Origin: Candidatus Binatia bacterium
GTDB taxonomy: Bacteria; Desulfobacterota; Binatia; HRBIN30
Length of the DNA: 64,000 nucleotides
Direction: 5' to 3'
Assembly (NCBI GenBank): GCA_937925685.1
Contig: CALAMI010000008.1
Span: 1-64,000 of the forward strand
The position numbers and the translations under genes were made by a program. This document shows, in pieces, positions 43,059 through 52,267 of the stretch. Each line of letters starts with the position of its first letter. Position 1 is the stretch's first letter. The notes under the pieces were generated by a model. The model did no database searches. It was not told the origin of the DNA and saw only the letters and a program-made list of their open reading frames with translations.

Positions 43059-44731
43059 TGAGCACACGAGCAGCGGGGATCTGGACACTCCCCGTAGTGG
43101 TAGGTCTAGGAGCTACTTTGGCGGGTTGCGCGGCCAAGGTACAGGCACCGCCAGAGCCACCGGCGACGGTGCGTCGGGCCGAAGAAGCGTTTCGTTTGCG
43201 CGATTACGAACGTGCCATTGAACTTTATCGCGCGTACGCGGACTTAGTTCATCGCGATCCCTACGTTCCCCGTGTGCTCTATAAGGCCGGATTGGCCCAG
43301 TATCAGTTGGGGCGTTACCAAGAAACCTTGAACACTTTGGAAGAGTTACGCTCGCGCTATCCAGATAAGCACTGGGTTCAGGTAGAGGCCTTGCGTGGGG
43401 ACGCCCTGCGGGCGCTGGGTAACCCGATTGCGGCAATCGAGGCATGGGATCAGGCTTTCGCGGCCGCGCGGCCAGCGGATGAATCGAAACTACGTTTGCG
43501 CGTTGCTACAGTTGCGCGGTCGTTGTCGGACGAAGACCTCGCTGAAGCCGTCGAACTGGTGCAATCGAAAGCAGCTCGAGAAATTCTCCTAGCCGCAGTG
43601 GCACAGCGGCAACAGCCAGAGATCCCTGAGCCCTTGCCCGACTTTGAGGGCATCGAGCCAACTCCACCGTCAGTTGCTGAACCCGGAGAGGTGGCGCCCT
43701 TGGCAGAGGCTGCGCAAGCGGAGGTGAGCGAGCCCAGCTGGCCAGCGGGCCGAGCTGCGGAGCCACTGGGGACGCCTTGGCGGATTGGCGTGTTGGTCCC
43801 CGGCCCAGGGATCGACCGAGGAGTGGCTCAGGCTGTTCAACTGGCCGTTGGAGCGGAACGTGTAGTGGTGCGGGAGACCACGAGCGACGCAGAAGGGTTA
43901 CAGGGCGCCTTGCGGGCTTTGGCCGACGATCCGGGAATTGTGGCAGTGGTGACGCCGGCAGTATTCCCGGGGCTTGCTGCGATTGCCCGCGAATATGCCT
44001 TACCCATGGTTAACCTTGGGGGAGGGGAACCGGCGCCTTATGTGATTGCCGCGGGCCTAACGGAAGGGGAAGCGCTAAATGCCCTGTTGGATTATGCGGT
44101 CCGCCGCGCCAGGCTACGACGCTTCGCCGTCGTCTACCCGAACACCCCGGTTGGCCGACAGTTCTTTGCCCGAGCCCAAAGCGAAATTTTGCGTCACGGC
44201 GGCGAAGTCGTCGGTACGGATGCTTATCCCCCGGATACCCGTGGGGTCTCGGCGGCTTTATTGCGCCGCTGGCGAGATCGCGACAACATGCAAGCTGTGC
44301 TGCTTGGGGACCATGTACTCACGGCCGCCGCCTTCGCTCGGCTGCTTCAGCGAGAAATGCCGGACATCCCTTTGCTGGGCGTAGAAGACTGGGGCCAACT
44401 CGCCTCCATGATCCCTGACATCAGTGGGGTGGCGTTTGCGTCGGTGCTTGCGCTTGCCCAGTCCGAGCATCCTGCAGTGGAAGAGTTCCGGAAATCGCTT
44501 GGACGCCTACCCACTTCTCAAGAGACCAACGCTTACGAGGCCGCCCGGTGGTTGCAGGACGTGTTAACGAGCTTGCCAGGAAACGTTACACGTGCGGAAA
44601 TTTGGGCGGCGCTGCAGCGATCCTACCGATTTGACGGCGCGAGCGGCACTGTTGAGGTCGCACAGGGGCGTTTCCTTCGTCGGCCTCTCGTTTTTCAGTT
44701 TTCCAAGGGTGAGCTGCACGAGGTTCTCTAA
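43058..44731 (+). CDS. LpoA/LppC-like lipoprotein (penicillin-binding protein activator)
   Basis: A 557-residue outer-membrane lipoprotein: signal peptide with lipobox LAGC (Cys24). A TPR-like helical region (about 38-165; RLRDYERAIELYRAY, AGLAQYQLGRYQETL) is followed by a Glu/Pro/Ala linker and a type I periplasmic-binding fold (about 240-557; WRIGVLVPGPG, FAVVYPNTPVGRQF). This matches the LppC family, whose member LpoA stimulates peptidoglycan synthase PBP1A. The residues contacting the synthase are not conserved well enough to judge, so a different ligand is possible. ATG 43058 follows AAGGAGA and overlaps dnaJ by one base. Confidence 0.83.
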   Translation: MSTRAAGIWTLPVVVGLGATLAGCAAKVQAPPEPPATVRRAEEAFRLRDYERAIELYRAYADLVHRDPYVPRVLYKAGLAQYQLGRYQETLNTLEELRSRYPDKHWVQVEALRGDALRALGNPIAAIEAWDQAFAAARPADESKLRLRVATVARSLSDEDLAEAVELVQSKAAREILLAAVAQRQQPEIPEPLPDFEGIEPTPPSVAEPGEVAPLAEAAQAEVSEPSWPAGRAAEPLGTPWRIGVLVPGPGIDRGVAQAVQLAVGAERVVVRETTSDAEGLQGALRALADDPGIVAVVTPAVFPGLAAIAREYALPMVNLGGGEPAPYVIAAGLTEGEALNALLDYAVRRARLRRFAVVYPNTPVGRQFFARAQSEILRHGGEVVGTDAYPPDTRGVSAALLRRWRDRDNMQAVLLGDHVLTAAAFARLLQREMPDIPLLGVEDWGQLASMIPDISGVAFASVLALAQSEHPAVEEFRKSLGRLPTSQETNAYEAARWLQDVLTSLPGNVTRAEIWAALQRSYRFDGASGTVEVAQGRFLRRPLVFQFSKGELHEVL

Positions 44732-44806
44732 GCAACCGCTACCGCATGGCTCGCCCCTGCCGGGGATTGATGTGCTAGAGGCACCGAAGAACCCGTTCCT
44801 AGTATC

Positions 44807-47800
44807 TCAGTGTGACCGTGTGGAGAGTGTTTGAGTAGCGTTCTCTCCCCGTGGTTCGGGTAAGCCAAGGTCTTGAGCGAGGCTTTTTACAAGCTTGTCC
44901 ACAGAAAAGGATCCCTCTCGCGCTGCCCGGAAGGCATTTTTGCGAAACTCAGCGACACGCTGGTGGTCGGGCAGGATGATGCCGAGCGGCAGAGCGGCAG
45001 TTTTTTCGTCGTTGCGTAAGCGGCTGACGAGTTTTAACCCGTCTGCCCTTGGCAACGAGAGGTCGACAAGCACAACTTCAGGTTGGACGAGTGGCACCAG
45101 TTCCACGACCTGGCGGTAATCGAGCGCTACCGAGGCAGAACAGCGAATTTTGGCGAGTGCAGTCCGCAGCTCGCTGGTCATTTCAATGTTGTTGCTGGCG
45201 ACGAGAAGGCGCTGCACAGAACCATAGGTGGATAACAGCCACGTGGCACAAGCGTGAACGTCAAAAGGGCTGGGAAAGAAGGTAGCTTCACCGAAGAGGA
45301 AACCGAATTTGCCGTCAGCGCAATACGCGAACACAGTCCATGCTCCAGTGTGACTCACTACCCGGGCGAGGGCGGCAATCGGGTCGTGCGCTCGATTCAG
45401 AAGGTTGACCGCGAGTAGCAGTGGCCCTTCTTTGGCGGGTGCGGCGAGGTCAAGGGTATTCAGGTAACGCGCTTGCGGGAGTTGTCTCAGCAAGCGTTGA
45501 ACTCCCTCACGACATTCTTTGTTTTCCTCGAGGTGGACGACCGTGAATCCTGGGGTCTTGGCCACTTGTGCCAGTGTAGTCTGGCTCCCGGCCATGGGTT
45601 GCGCAGCTGGGAAAGCGTTTTCCGCCGCCCCAACCGTAGGTGTTGGGCTCGGCTCCTCGAGCGCCGGCTTGGATGATGCCGTCACCACGGCTGCGTCCTG
45701 CAGCGCCAGCGTTGGCCGTGGCTTGCCGCTAGCAGCCGCACGGCGGAGCTCGTCGAGAGCGGCTTCGAGTTGCGCACGCTCCTCTCTCTCGCCCTGCAAA
45801 CGCCCGTGAAGCTCCTCGACATTCGCTTCGAGTTCCTGGAGTTCTCGCTGCAACTTTTGGAGCTCTGCTTCCTTGGCCTGCAAAGCATCGGTGCGCTGGT
45901 TCAATTCCAGCAGGTAGCCGGCCACCACGGCCGAGTGGTTCTGAGCGGCCTCGGCCCGTAGGCGCTCGAGCTCCTCCACGCGTGCTTCCAGCCGGTTCAC
46001 CTCCGCTTTGTACTTCCGGAGCTCCTCGGGTGAAAGGCGCTCTTTGCGCAAGCGTTCGCATTCTCGATCGAGTTGGCTAACCAAGGTCTCCAGCTCGGCT
46101 ACCCGCAGTGTCAAAGCCCCCCGTTCGGCAGACAGTTCGTCAATGCGTGCGGTTAGTGCAGTTTGCGCCTGCAGTGCGGCCACTCGCTGCTCCTCTCGTT
46201 CCTGGCCAAGTTGGCGGATGACGGCTGAAAGCTTTTCTACTTGCGCTTTTAGCTCCGTGCGCTCGTGTTCCAGCTCCAGCAAATCAGCCGTCGGCATGCC
46301 TGGTCGGGCAGCTTTTTCTCGTTGCCACAAGGCAATTTGTGCTTGCAACTGTGCTTGTTGGGCACGAGCTGCATCGAGGGCGTTGCGCAAGGCATCACGC
46401 TCCGCATCGAGCTGTTGGCGTACCGCCAGGTAGCTTGTCTGCTCCTTGCGGCGGAGCGCCTCGCTCTCCTGCCAACGTGCCACGGCTTCGTCACGCTCTT
46501 GCACAGCTCGTTGCTGCGCGGCCGCCAGTGCGCGATGTTCGTCTGCGAGCCGCTTGAGGTGGCTTTTCAGAGTTTGGTTCTCTTGCGTGAGAACTTCTTG
46601 TGCTTGCAGTATCGCGACGGACTGCTCCTGCAATGCTTGAAGGTGTTCGCGCGCCAGCTCGAGCTCGGCAAGCGTTTTTTCGTAGGCAGTTCTGTTTTCT
46701 TCGGCGCGCGCCTCGAGCAGGCTCGCTCTGTTTTCCAAGCTGCGGTACTGAGCTTGCAAGTCTTCGTAGGCATGCTCTTTGGCGAGCAGGGCCTCTCGAA
46801 AGGCGTGCAGCTCTTTCTGAGCCCCGTCTGCGGCTTCAGTGAGTGCGGCTGCACGTTGAGGCCAAGTGGCAAGCTCGGCTCGCAGCGCAGCAATTTCCTC
46901 TTGGTAGCTGCTCTCCGCGCGGGCGCTTTTCGCGTACGCCTGAGCAAGGGCATTTTGGAGCTCGCCAATTTCGCTTAGCAGGTGATCCCGTTCGTGCTCG
47001 AGCGCCAGCACTTTCCGGTCTCGCTCCGACAAGCTGTTTTGGTACTCTTCGACGAGGCGTACCTTCGTTTTCTCCTGCTCGGCCAGCTGGGCAGTTAATG
47101 CCGTGGCGCGAGTTTCCGCCTCTTCTAGCGCTTGTCGGAACCGCGCGGCCTCGTCCAGCAAGTGTTTGTTTTGCTGCTGCAGCTCGTGCTGCTGTGCCTC
47201 CAGCAGACCTTGCCGGTGCGTCTTTGCTTTCAGGGCTGCATCGAGCTCAGCGTGTCGGCGTCGGCTCTCTTCCTGCTCGGCGTACACGGTGCGGATGAGC
47301 GCACCCAAACGCTGTCGATCTCGCGCCGCGGTATCGGCCTCGGCGATGTGGCGTCGCTCCAGTGCATCGTAAGCCTGAGACTGAAGCCGGTAGGCAAGCT
47401 CCCAGCGGGCGCCTTCAGACCGTGCTTGGGCCGCAGCGAGTGCTGCGGCATGGTGCTCGACCGTGGTTTTTTGCAAGGCCGCATCGAGGACCCGGACTTG
47501 CCAGCAAGCCTGTTCGATTTCGGCTTCGGTATGAAGCCGCTCGAGCTCGAGTTCGTTGATCTTTTGTTGCAAACCAAGCCGATCGCGTTCCCAAGATGCA
47601 AGTCGTTCCGCGGAGTGCCGGCGCTCTTCTGCCAGCTGCTCTCGGTAGGACTCGAGTAAAGCGGTGGTACGGGTAATTTCGGTCTTGACCTCCGAGAGCT
47701 GTTGCAGGAGCTCGGTCGCATGTGCTTCTGCTTGCGCACGCTGAAACTCATGTTCAGCACAGGTCTCCCGTAGAGCGGCGATCTCCTCCACGTACCGTGC

Positions 47801-49006
47801 TGCCCGGTCCTCGAGTGCGGCACGAGTGGACGTGGCAGCTTGGAGTAACTCACGAAGACGATCAAGTTCAGTCGTCGCTTGTTTGCCCGTCGACTGCGCC
47901 TGTTCGAGTTCGGCCCGCAGAGCAACGAGCCGCTGCTCGCTCTCCTCTCGATAGCGGTCGAACCGCTGCCGCAGTTCGTCGAAACGCTCCTGCCACTGTG
48001 CATCACGTTGGCGAGCGAGCGACTCGAAGACCTCTCGTTCTCGTTGTCGCTCTTGACGCTCGGTTTCCAACTCCTCTTCGACACGGAGGACCTGCTCGGC
48101 ATCTTGTTGGGCACGCATCTGCAGAGAGCACAGCTGTGCCTGCAAAGTTCCCAGCTCTCGCTCCAGAGCAGTCGAGCGGTTTTGCTCTTCCTCGAGGGCA
48201 CGCGCTAGATCGTCGCGTGCTTGCCGCCACTCCGCCTCCTTCGACGCGGACTCTGCCCGCCAGCATCGCCGCTCTTGGTCGTGTTCGGCGCGCAGCAAAT
48301 CCAACTCCGCGCGAAGCGACGTGAGCTGCCTTTCAAGTTCGCGAATGCGCTGCTCGGCCTGTTGCAGGGCGGAGGTCAGGGTTTCGTTCTCGTGTGCGCG
48401 CTGCCGAGCGGTTTCGAGAGCTTGTTCCAGTTGCCCTCGCAGCGTGGCATGCTCCCGCTCCAGCTGTTCGACGGCTTGACGCAACGTGGCGGTACGGGAC
48501 GCCTCTGAAGCATAGGCCTTTTCTGCTTGGGCAAGGGCAGTTCGCAGCTGTTCCAGCTCGGCGTGGGTGCTCTGTGCAAGGGCTTGCAGCCGTTCCAATT
48601 CGGCTTGGAGGACGGCATTTTCCGTTTCCAGGTCTGCGGCCCTGGCATGAGCGTTCTCAAGCAGTGCTTCCAGCTCAGCGGCTCGTTGGCGCATGCTCTC
48701 TGCAGTGATCTGCCAGTGAAGCAGCTGCTCGCTCGTGGATTTTAGTTGCTCGCGGGCTTCGCCGAGTTCTTGCTCGAGCTGTTGGCGTATTTGTTGGGCT
48801 GCGCGCTTAAGGGCGTCAATCTGACTGAGCGCTTCGCGATAGCGTGCTTCGGTTAACTGGAGCCTCTCGCGTGCGGCCGAATCGGCAAGCTGTAACCGCC
48901 GCAGGAGTTGATCTCGCTCTTGGCGTAAGGACTCAACCGTCGACTGCAACAAGATGAAGTCTTCGATTGAAGGTGTTCGGTTAAAGTGCGCGTCGTGCTC
49001 CGCCAT
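44807..49006 (-). CDS. Giant coiled-coil protein with C-terminal receiver-like domains
   Basis: A 1399-residue protein. Residues about 20-1110 are almost uninterrupted heptad-rich coiled coil (Ala, Glu, Gln, Arg, Leu). A Pro/Ala linker follows. Residues 1153-1265 resemble a degenerate receiver (starts GFTVVHLEEN, no phosphoacceptor). Residues 1266-1385 form a receiver-like domain that keeps the acceptor Asp1315 (VVLVDLSLPRADG), but its acidic pocket pair is replaced (LLVASNN). It is last in the chemosensory operon, 11 bases after the CheA gene. Myxococcus AglZ and FrzS combine a receiver-like domain with long coiled coil, but with the receiver first. A role as a polar or filamentous scaffold for the signalling array or motility is inferred. 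Confidence 0.8.
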   Translation of the reverse strand: MAEHDAHFNRTPSIEDFILLQSTVESLRQERDQLLRRLQLADSAARERLQLTEARYREALSQIDALKRAAQQIRQQLEQELGEAREQLKSTSEQLLHWQITAESMRQRAAELEALLENAHARAADLETENAVLQAELERLQALAQSTHAELEQLRTALAQAEKAYASEASRTATLRQAVEQLEREHATLRGQLEQALETARQRAHENETLTSALQQAEQRIRELERQLTSLRAELDLLRAEHDQERRCWRAESASKEAEWRQARDDLARALEEEQNRSTALERELGTLQAQLCSLQMRAQQDAEQVLRVEEELETERQERQREREVFESLARQRDAQWQERFDELRQRFDRYREESEQRLVALRAELEQAQSTGKQATTELDRLRELLQAATSTRAALEDRAARYVEEIAALRETCAEHEFQRAQAEAHATELLQQLSEVKTEITRTTALLESYREQLAEERRHSAERLASWERDRLGLQQKINELELERLHTEAEIEQACWQVRVLDAALQKTTVEHHAAALAAAQARSEGARWELAYRLQSQAYDALERRHIAEADTAARDRQRLGALIRTVYAEQEESRRRHAELDAALKAKTHRQGLLEAQQHELQQQNKHLLDEAARFRQALEEAETRATALTAQLAEQEKTKVRLVEEYQNSLSERDRKVLALEHERDHLLSEIGELQNALAQAYAKSARAESSYQEEIAALRAELATWPQRAAALTEAADGAQKELHAFREALLAKEHAYEDLQAQYRSLENRASLLEARAEENRTAYEKTLAELELAREHLQALQEQSVAILQAQEVLTQENQTLKSHLKRLADEHRALAAAQQRAVQERDEAVARWQESEALRRKEQTSYLAVRQQLDAERDALRNALDAARAQQAQLQAQIALWQREKAARPGMPTADLLELEHERTELKAQVEKLSAVIRQLGQEREEQRVAALQAQTALTARIDELSAERGALTLRVAELETLVSQLDRECERLRKERLSPEELRKYKAEVNRLEARVEELERLRAEAAQNHSAVVAGYLLELNQRTDALQAKEAELQKLQRELQELEANVEELHGRLQGEREERAQLEAALDELRRAAASGKPRPTLALQDAAVVTASSKPALEEPSPTPTVGAAENAFPAAQPMAGSQTTLAQVAKTPGFTVVHLEENKECREGVQRLLRQLPQARYLNTLDLAAPAKEGPLLLAVNLLNRAHDPIAALARVVSHTGAWTVFAYCADGKFGFLFGEATFFPSPFDVHACATWLLSTYGSVQRLLVASNNIEMTSELRTALAKIRCSASVALDYRQVVELVPLVQPEVVLVDLSLPRADGLKLVSRLRNDEKTAALPLGIILPDHQRVAEFRKNAFRAAREGSFSVDKLVKSLAQDLGLPEPRGENATQTLSTRSH

Positions 49007-49017
49007 CGGGTACAGCT

Positions 49018-52000
49018 CTAAGCCCCTGTCGGCTCGGCCGCAGCTAGGCGTGCGGGCAGGATCTCTTTACCGGCCACCCGGACCATCTCCTCGATCAATT
49101 GTTCCTTGTTAAACGGCTTGGTGAGGTAACCTTGCGCTCCGACTTCCCGAGCACGGTTACGGTGCTTGTCGCTCGACCGCGAGCTGCACACGATCACGGG
49201 TAGGTGGCAGAGCCGCGGCTGGCGCCGGATCTCGGCAATCAGCTCGTAGCCGTGCATGCGTGGCATTTCGAGATCGGTGATGACCAAGCGAAAGCGGCCG
49301 GTAGCCAGTTTGTCCAAGGCATCTAAACCGTCGACTGCGGTGTCGACCTCCCAGCCTTCGCTTTGGAGGAAGCGGCTGGTGAGCTTACGCACGCTAATGG
49401 AATCGTCGACGACCAGAATGGCGTCCGCGCGAACTTCGATCGCATCGCTATGGGCTTCGAAAATGAATGTGGACTGATGCACTGCCTCGGCCTGCAGGAG
49501 TTCGAACAGGTGGGCCACATGCAGTGTGAAGATGACCGTTCCATCGCCAGAGATCGTTGCTCCGGAAAGAAACGGGTGCGACTCCAAGATCCGACCTAAC
49601 GGTTGAAGTACGGCCTCGCGTTGTGGTTCGACATGATCGACGATGAGGGCCATCAGTTTGTCGCCGCTGCGCAGTAGCAGGCCGGTGGCCACATCACTGG
49701 GTGAAGGTTCCCCGACCAAAGGTCCAAGGAACAGCACAGGAACCAGCTCATTCCGCACTTGCAGCATCGGCTGCCCGTCGACTTCCATCAGTTGGTCTCG
49801 GTGCACGCTGACGGCCTGCTCCACGAAATCCGCGCCGATCGCGTAGCGATGGCTGCCCGCATGCAGGATCAGGACCTCGTCGATACTGGAGCTAATGGGC
49901 AGCATGAGCCGGATGGTGGTGCCTTCGAAATCGCGGGATTCCACCTGCAAGGTGCCATTCAAGGCGGCGACTTCTCGTGCAACGACATCCATCCCTACGC
50001 CACGCCCTGAAAGGTCGGTCACTTCGTCGCCGGTGCTGAAGCCGGGTCGGAAAATCAAAGACATCAAGTAATCTCGCGAGGGGTGTGCGTTGACAGGAAT
50101 CAGACCGAGGGCGCGCCCTTTGGCGAGAATGGCATCGTAGTCAATGCCCCGGCCATCGTCTTGAACCTCAATGGTTACACTATTGTGCCGGGGATGCGCG
50201 GCAATGCGGATGGTGCCTGCCGTGGCTTTTCCGCGAGACTGTCGGTCAGCAGGTAGTTCAATGCCGTGCGAAATGGCGTTTCTTACCAGGTGCAAGAGGG
50301 GAGCATATAAGGCCTCGACGATGGCTTTGTCTAATTGTACCTCGCCACCCTCGAGAACGAGGTCGACGATTTTCCCGGCCTGGCGAGCAGCTGTCCGTAT
50401 GGGCCGTACTAAACGGCGGAAGACGGTTTCTAGGGGAATCATCCGGAGGCGAGTGATCTGGCGCTGCAAGGCCGACGTGATTTTGTTGAATTGGCGCGAC
50501 TCGTCGCCAAACGATTCGATCAGTTTACCCAACTGATCGGCGATCTCTCCTGTGTCCGTTGCCAGTTCGATGACGCTACGCGCAAGGATGTTGACGTCGT
50601 CGTACTTGTCAAACTCGAGATCGGTAAAGAAATTGTCCGTGTCAGCTGCTGCCGCTGTGTCAGCGGCCCCGCTCTGCGCGCGGCGCTCGCCGATGGTGTA
50701 CTCGTAGTGTTCTTGGAAGCCTTGGATGAGGTCCGTGAGGCGGCGGCGGCAATAGTCGAGTTTGTCGCGCAGTTCAGCGAATGTTTCGATTTTTCGCTCC
50801 ATCCGCGTGCGGCTGACGACCAGCTGGGTGACCTGGCTCATCAACGAATCTAATCGGGCCGCATGGATGCGTACGGTGGCCGCCTCGGGGTTTTGGTCGA
50901 TGCTCAAGCTGGCTTCTGGGGTGGCGCTTGTAGCCACTTCCGGCTGGGGCTCGTAGGGCGAGATCTCCTCGGCCAACGGCTGCCGGCTCAGAGCAGCGAT
51001 CTCTTGGGCTACTTGCTGTGCCCCATCGGGCGCGGTGGGTATGCCAACACGTGCCTGGCTGACAAAGGCACGAATGCTGTCGGTGAGGCGGAATAAAAGG
51101 TCTACCACGCGAGGCGTGGGCACGCGCAGGGTCTCGTTTAACACAGCCTCGAGTAACGATTCCCCCTGGTGGACGTGTTCGGCGATGTGATCTAAGCCCA
51201 CGGCGCCGGCCGCCCCTTTAAGGGTATGGAAGCGGCGAAACAAAGCTTGCAGCAAACTCCGGTCTTCAGGCTGGCGCTCGAGCTGAAGCAGCAAACGCTC
51301 GGCAGCTTCCAAGGCTTCTTCCGCGTCGAGCACAAACGCCTCGAGTAACTCGGCGTCGACTTCGGATCCGAGGGAAAGTGGAGAACTGCAGGGCACCGCG
51401 CTGGCAGGACGCAGGAAGGCGGGAAGCTCGGGGAGGGTCAGACCGGCCAATTGAAAGATTGCCTCTAGCGTACTCTGCACGGGCGCCAGGCTCTCAGGTG
51501 GGAGATCACCGCTGTGTGCTGCTTGAGCAAAGCAATCTTGAAGATAACGGGCGAGGTTCGAGAGATCCTCTCGGCCGACCATAGCGGCCGATCCCTTGAT
51601 GGTATGGAAAACTCGCGAGAGATCGTAAAGCGAATGGCTTTTTTGGTCCGGGTCATTTACACCACGGAGAAGTTCCGGCACACGGGCGAGGTTATCGCGC
51701 AACTCTTCGTTGAAGGTTGCTTCGAGTTCGGCGCGCCAGGCTTCATCTTCGCTGGTCCTTGTTGGCTCGCAATCCGTAGGCTTTGCCGGTAGCGGACTGG
51801 ATTGCTCCATTTCCGCTTGCTCTCGAACGAGCTGGCGGATCTCCTCGGGAAAGCAGAGGAAGAATTCCGTGAAGAGGTTTTCCTGCCGTTCCGGGTCTGC
51901 CCCTTCCATGGCATCTTCCAGGAGTGCTTCGACAAAGGGTAAGCTGAACTGCATCTGCTGGAGCAGTGCTGCCCGGCGGAGGTTAGGAGGCAAATGCCTG

Positions 52001-52236
52001 GAGAGTAGATCGGAGAGCCATTCGATCGTTGCCCCCGCTCGACTCAAATAGGTGAGCCCGACAAGGCTCGCGCTTCCTTTGAGCGAATGACCGTAACTAC
52101 GCAAACGCTCGATGGCAGGGCGATCCTCAGGATCCTCATTGAGCCGCGTGAGCTCGTCGCGGATCCCTTCGAGAAGGCGCAAGACGTCCTCGCGGAACAG
52201 GTCTTTAATTTCTTCGAGCCGGAATCGGTCGGCCAT
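49018..52236 (-). CDS. ChpA-like hybrid chemotaxis kinase CheA with three Hpt domains
   Basis: A 1072-residue kinase. Three phosphotransfer domains carry His50 (GHSLKGSASLVG), His211 (FHTIKGSAAMVG) and His337 (FHTLKGAAGAVG). A P3-like dimerisation region follows, then the ATPase domain (N box LVRNAISHGIE; G boxes VQDDGRGID and LSGRGVGMDVV). Next are a CheW-like P5 domain and a C-terminal receiver with acidic pair VVDD and acceptor Asp in VITDLEMPRMHG. Multiple Hpt plus C-terminal REC is the layout of ChpA/PilL, which control type IV pili. ATG 52236 begins the first Hpt. The canonical H-K-G-S motifs suggest all three Hpt domains can be phosphorylated. Confidence 0.93.
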   Translation of the reverse strand: MADRFRLEEIKDLFREDVLRLLEGIRDELTRLNEDPEDRPAIERLRSYGHSLKGSASLVGLTYLSRAGATIEWLSDLLSRHLPPNLRRAALLQQMQFSLPFVEALLEDAMEGADPERQENLFTEFFLCFPEEIRQLVREQAEMEQSSPLPAKPTDCEPTRTSEDEAWRAELEATFNEELRDNLARVPELLRGVNDPDQKSHSLYDLSRVFHTIKGSAAMVGREDLSNLARYLQDCFAQAAHSGDLPPESLAPVQSTLEAIFQLAGLTLPELPAFLRPASAVPCSSPLSLGSEVDAELLEAFVLDAEEALEAAERLLLQLERQPEDRSLLQALFRRFHTLKGAAGAVGLDHIAEHVHQGESLLEAVLNETLRVPTPRVVDLLFRLTDSIRAFVSQARVGIPTAPDGAQQVAQEIAALSRQPLAEEISPYEPQPEVATSATPEASLSIDQNPEAATVRIHAARLDSLMSQVTQLVVSRTRMERKIETFAELRDKLDYCRRRLTDLIQGFQEHYEYTIGERRAQSGAADTAAAADTDNFFTDLEFDKYDDVNILARSVIELATDTGEIADQLGKLIESFGDESRQFNKITSALQRQITRLRMIPLETVFRRLVRPIRTAARQAGKIVDLVLEGGEVQLDKAIVEALYAPLLHLVRNAISHGIELPADRQSRGKATAGTIRIAAHPRHNSVTIEVQDDGRGIDYDAILAKGRALGLIPVNAHPSRDYLMSLIFRPGFSTGDEVTDLSGRGVGMDVVAREVAALNGTLQVESRDFEGTTIRLMLPISSSIDEVLILHAGSHRYAIGADFVEQAVSVHRDQLMEVDGQPMLQVRNELVPVLFLGPLVGEPSPSDVATGLLLRSGDKLMALIVDHVEPQREAVLQPLGRILESHPFLSGATISGDGTVIFTLHVAHLFELLQAEAVHQSTFIFEAHSDAIEVRADAILVVDDSISVRKLTSRFLQSEGWEVDTAVDGLDALDKLATGRFRLVITDLEMPRMHGYELIAEIRRQPRLCHLPVIVCSSRSSDKHRNRAREVGAQGYLTKPFNKEQLIEEMVRVAGKEILPARLAAAEPTGA

Positions 52237-52267
52237 AGTTCCCGCCTCACGAAGGACCAAGTTGCCC

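Noticed and set aside
41697..43088. 463-codon minus-strand frame
   Set aside because: Antisense to the end of dnaK, all of dnaJ and the terminator between them.
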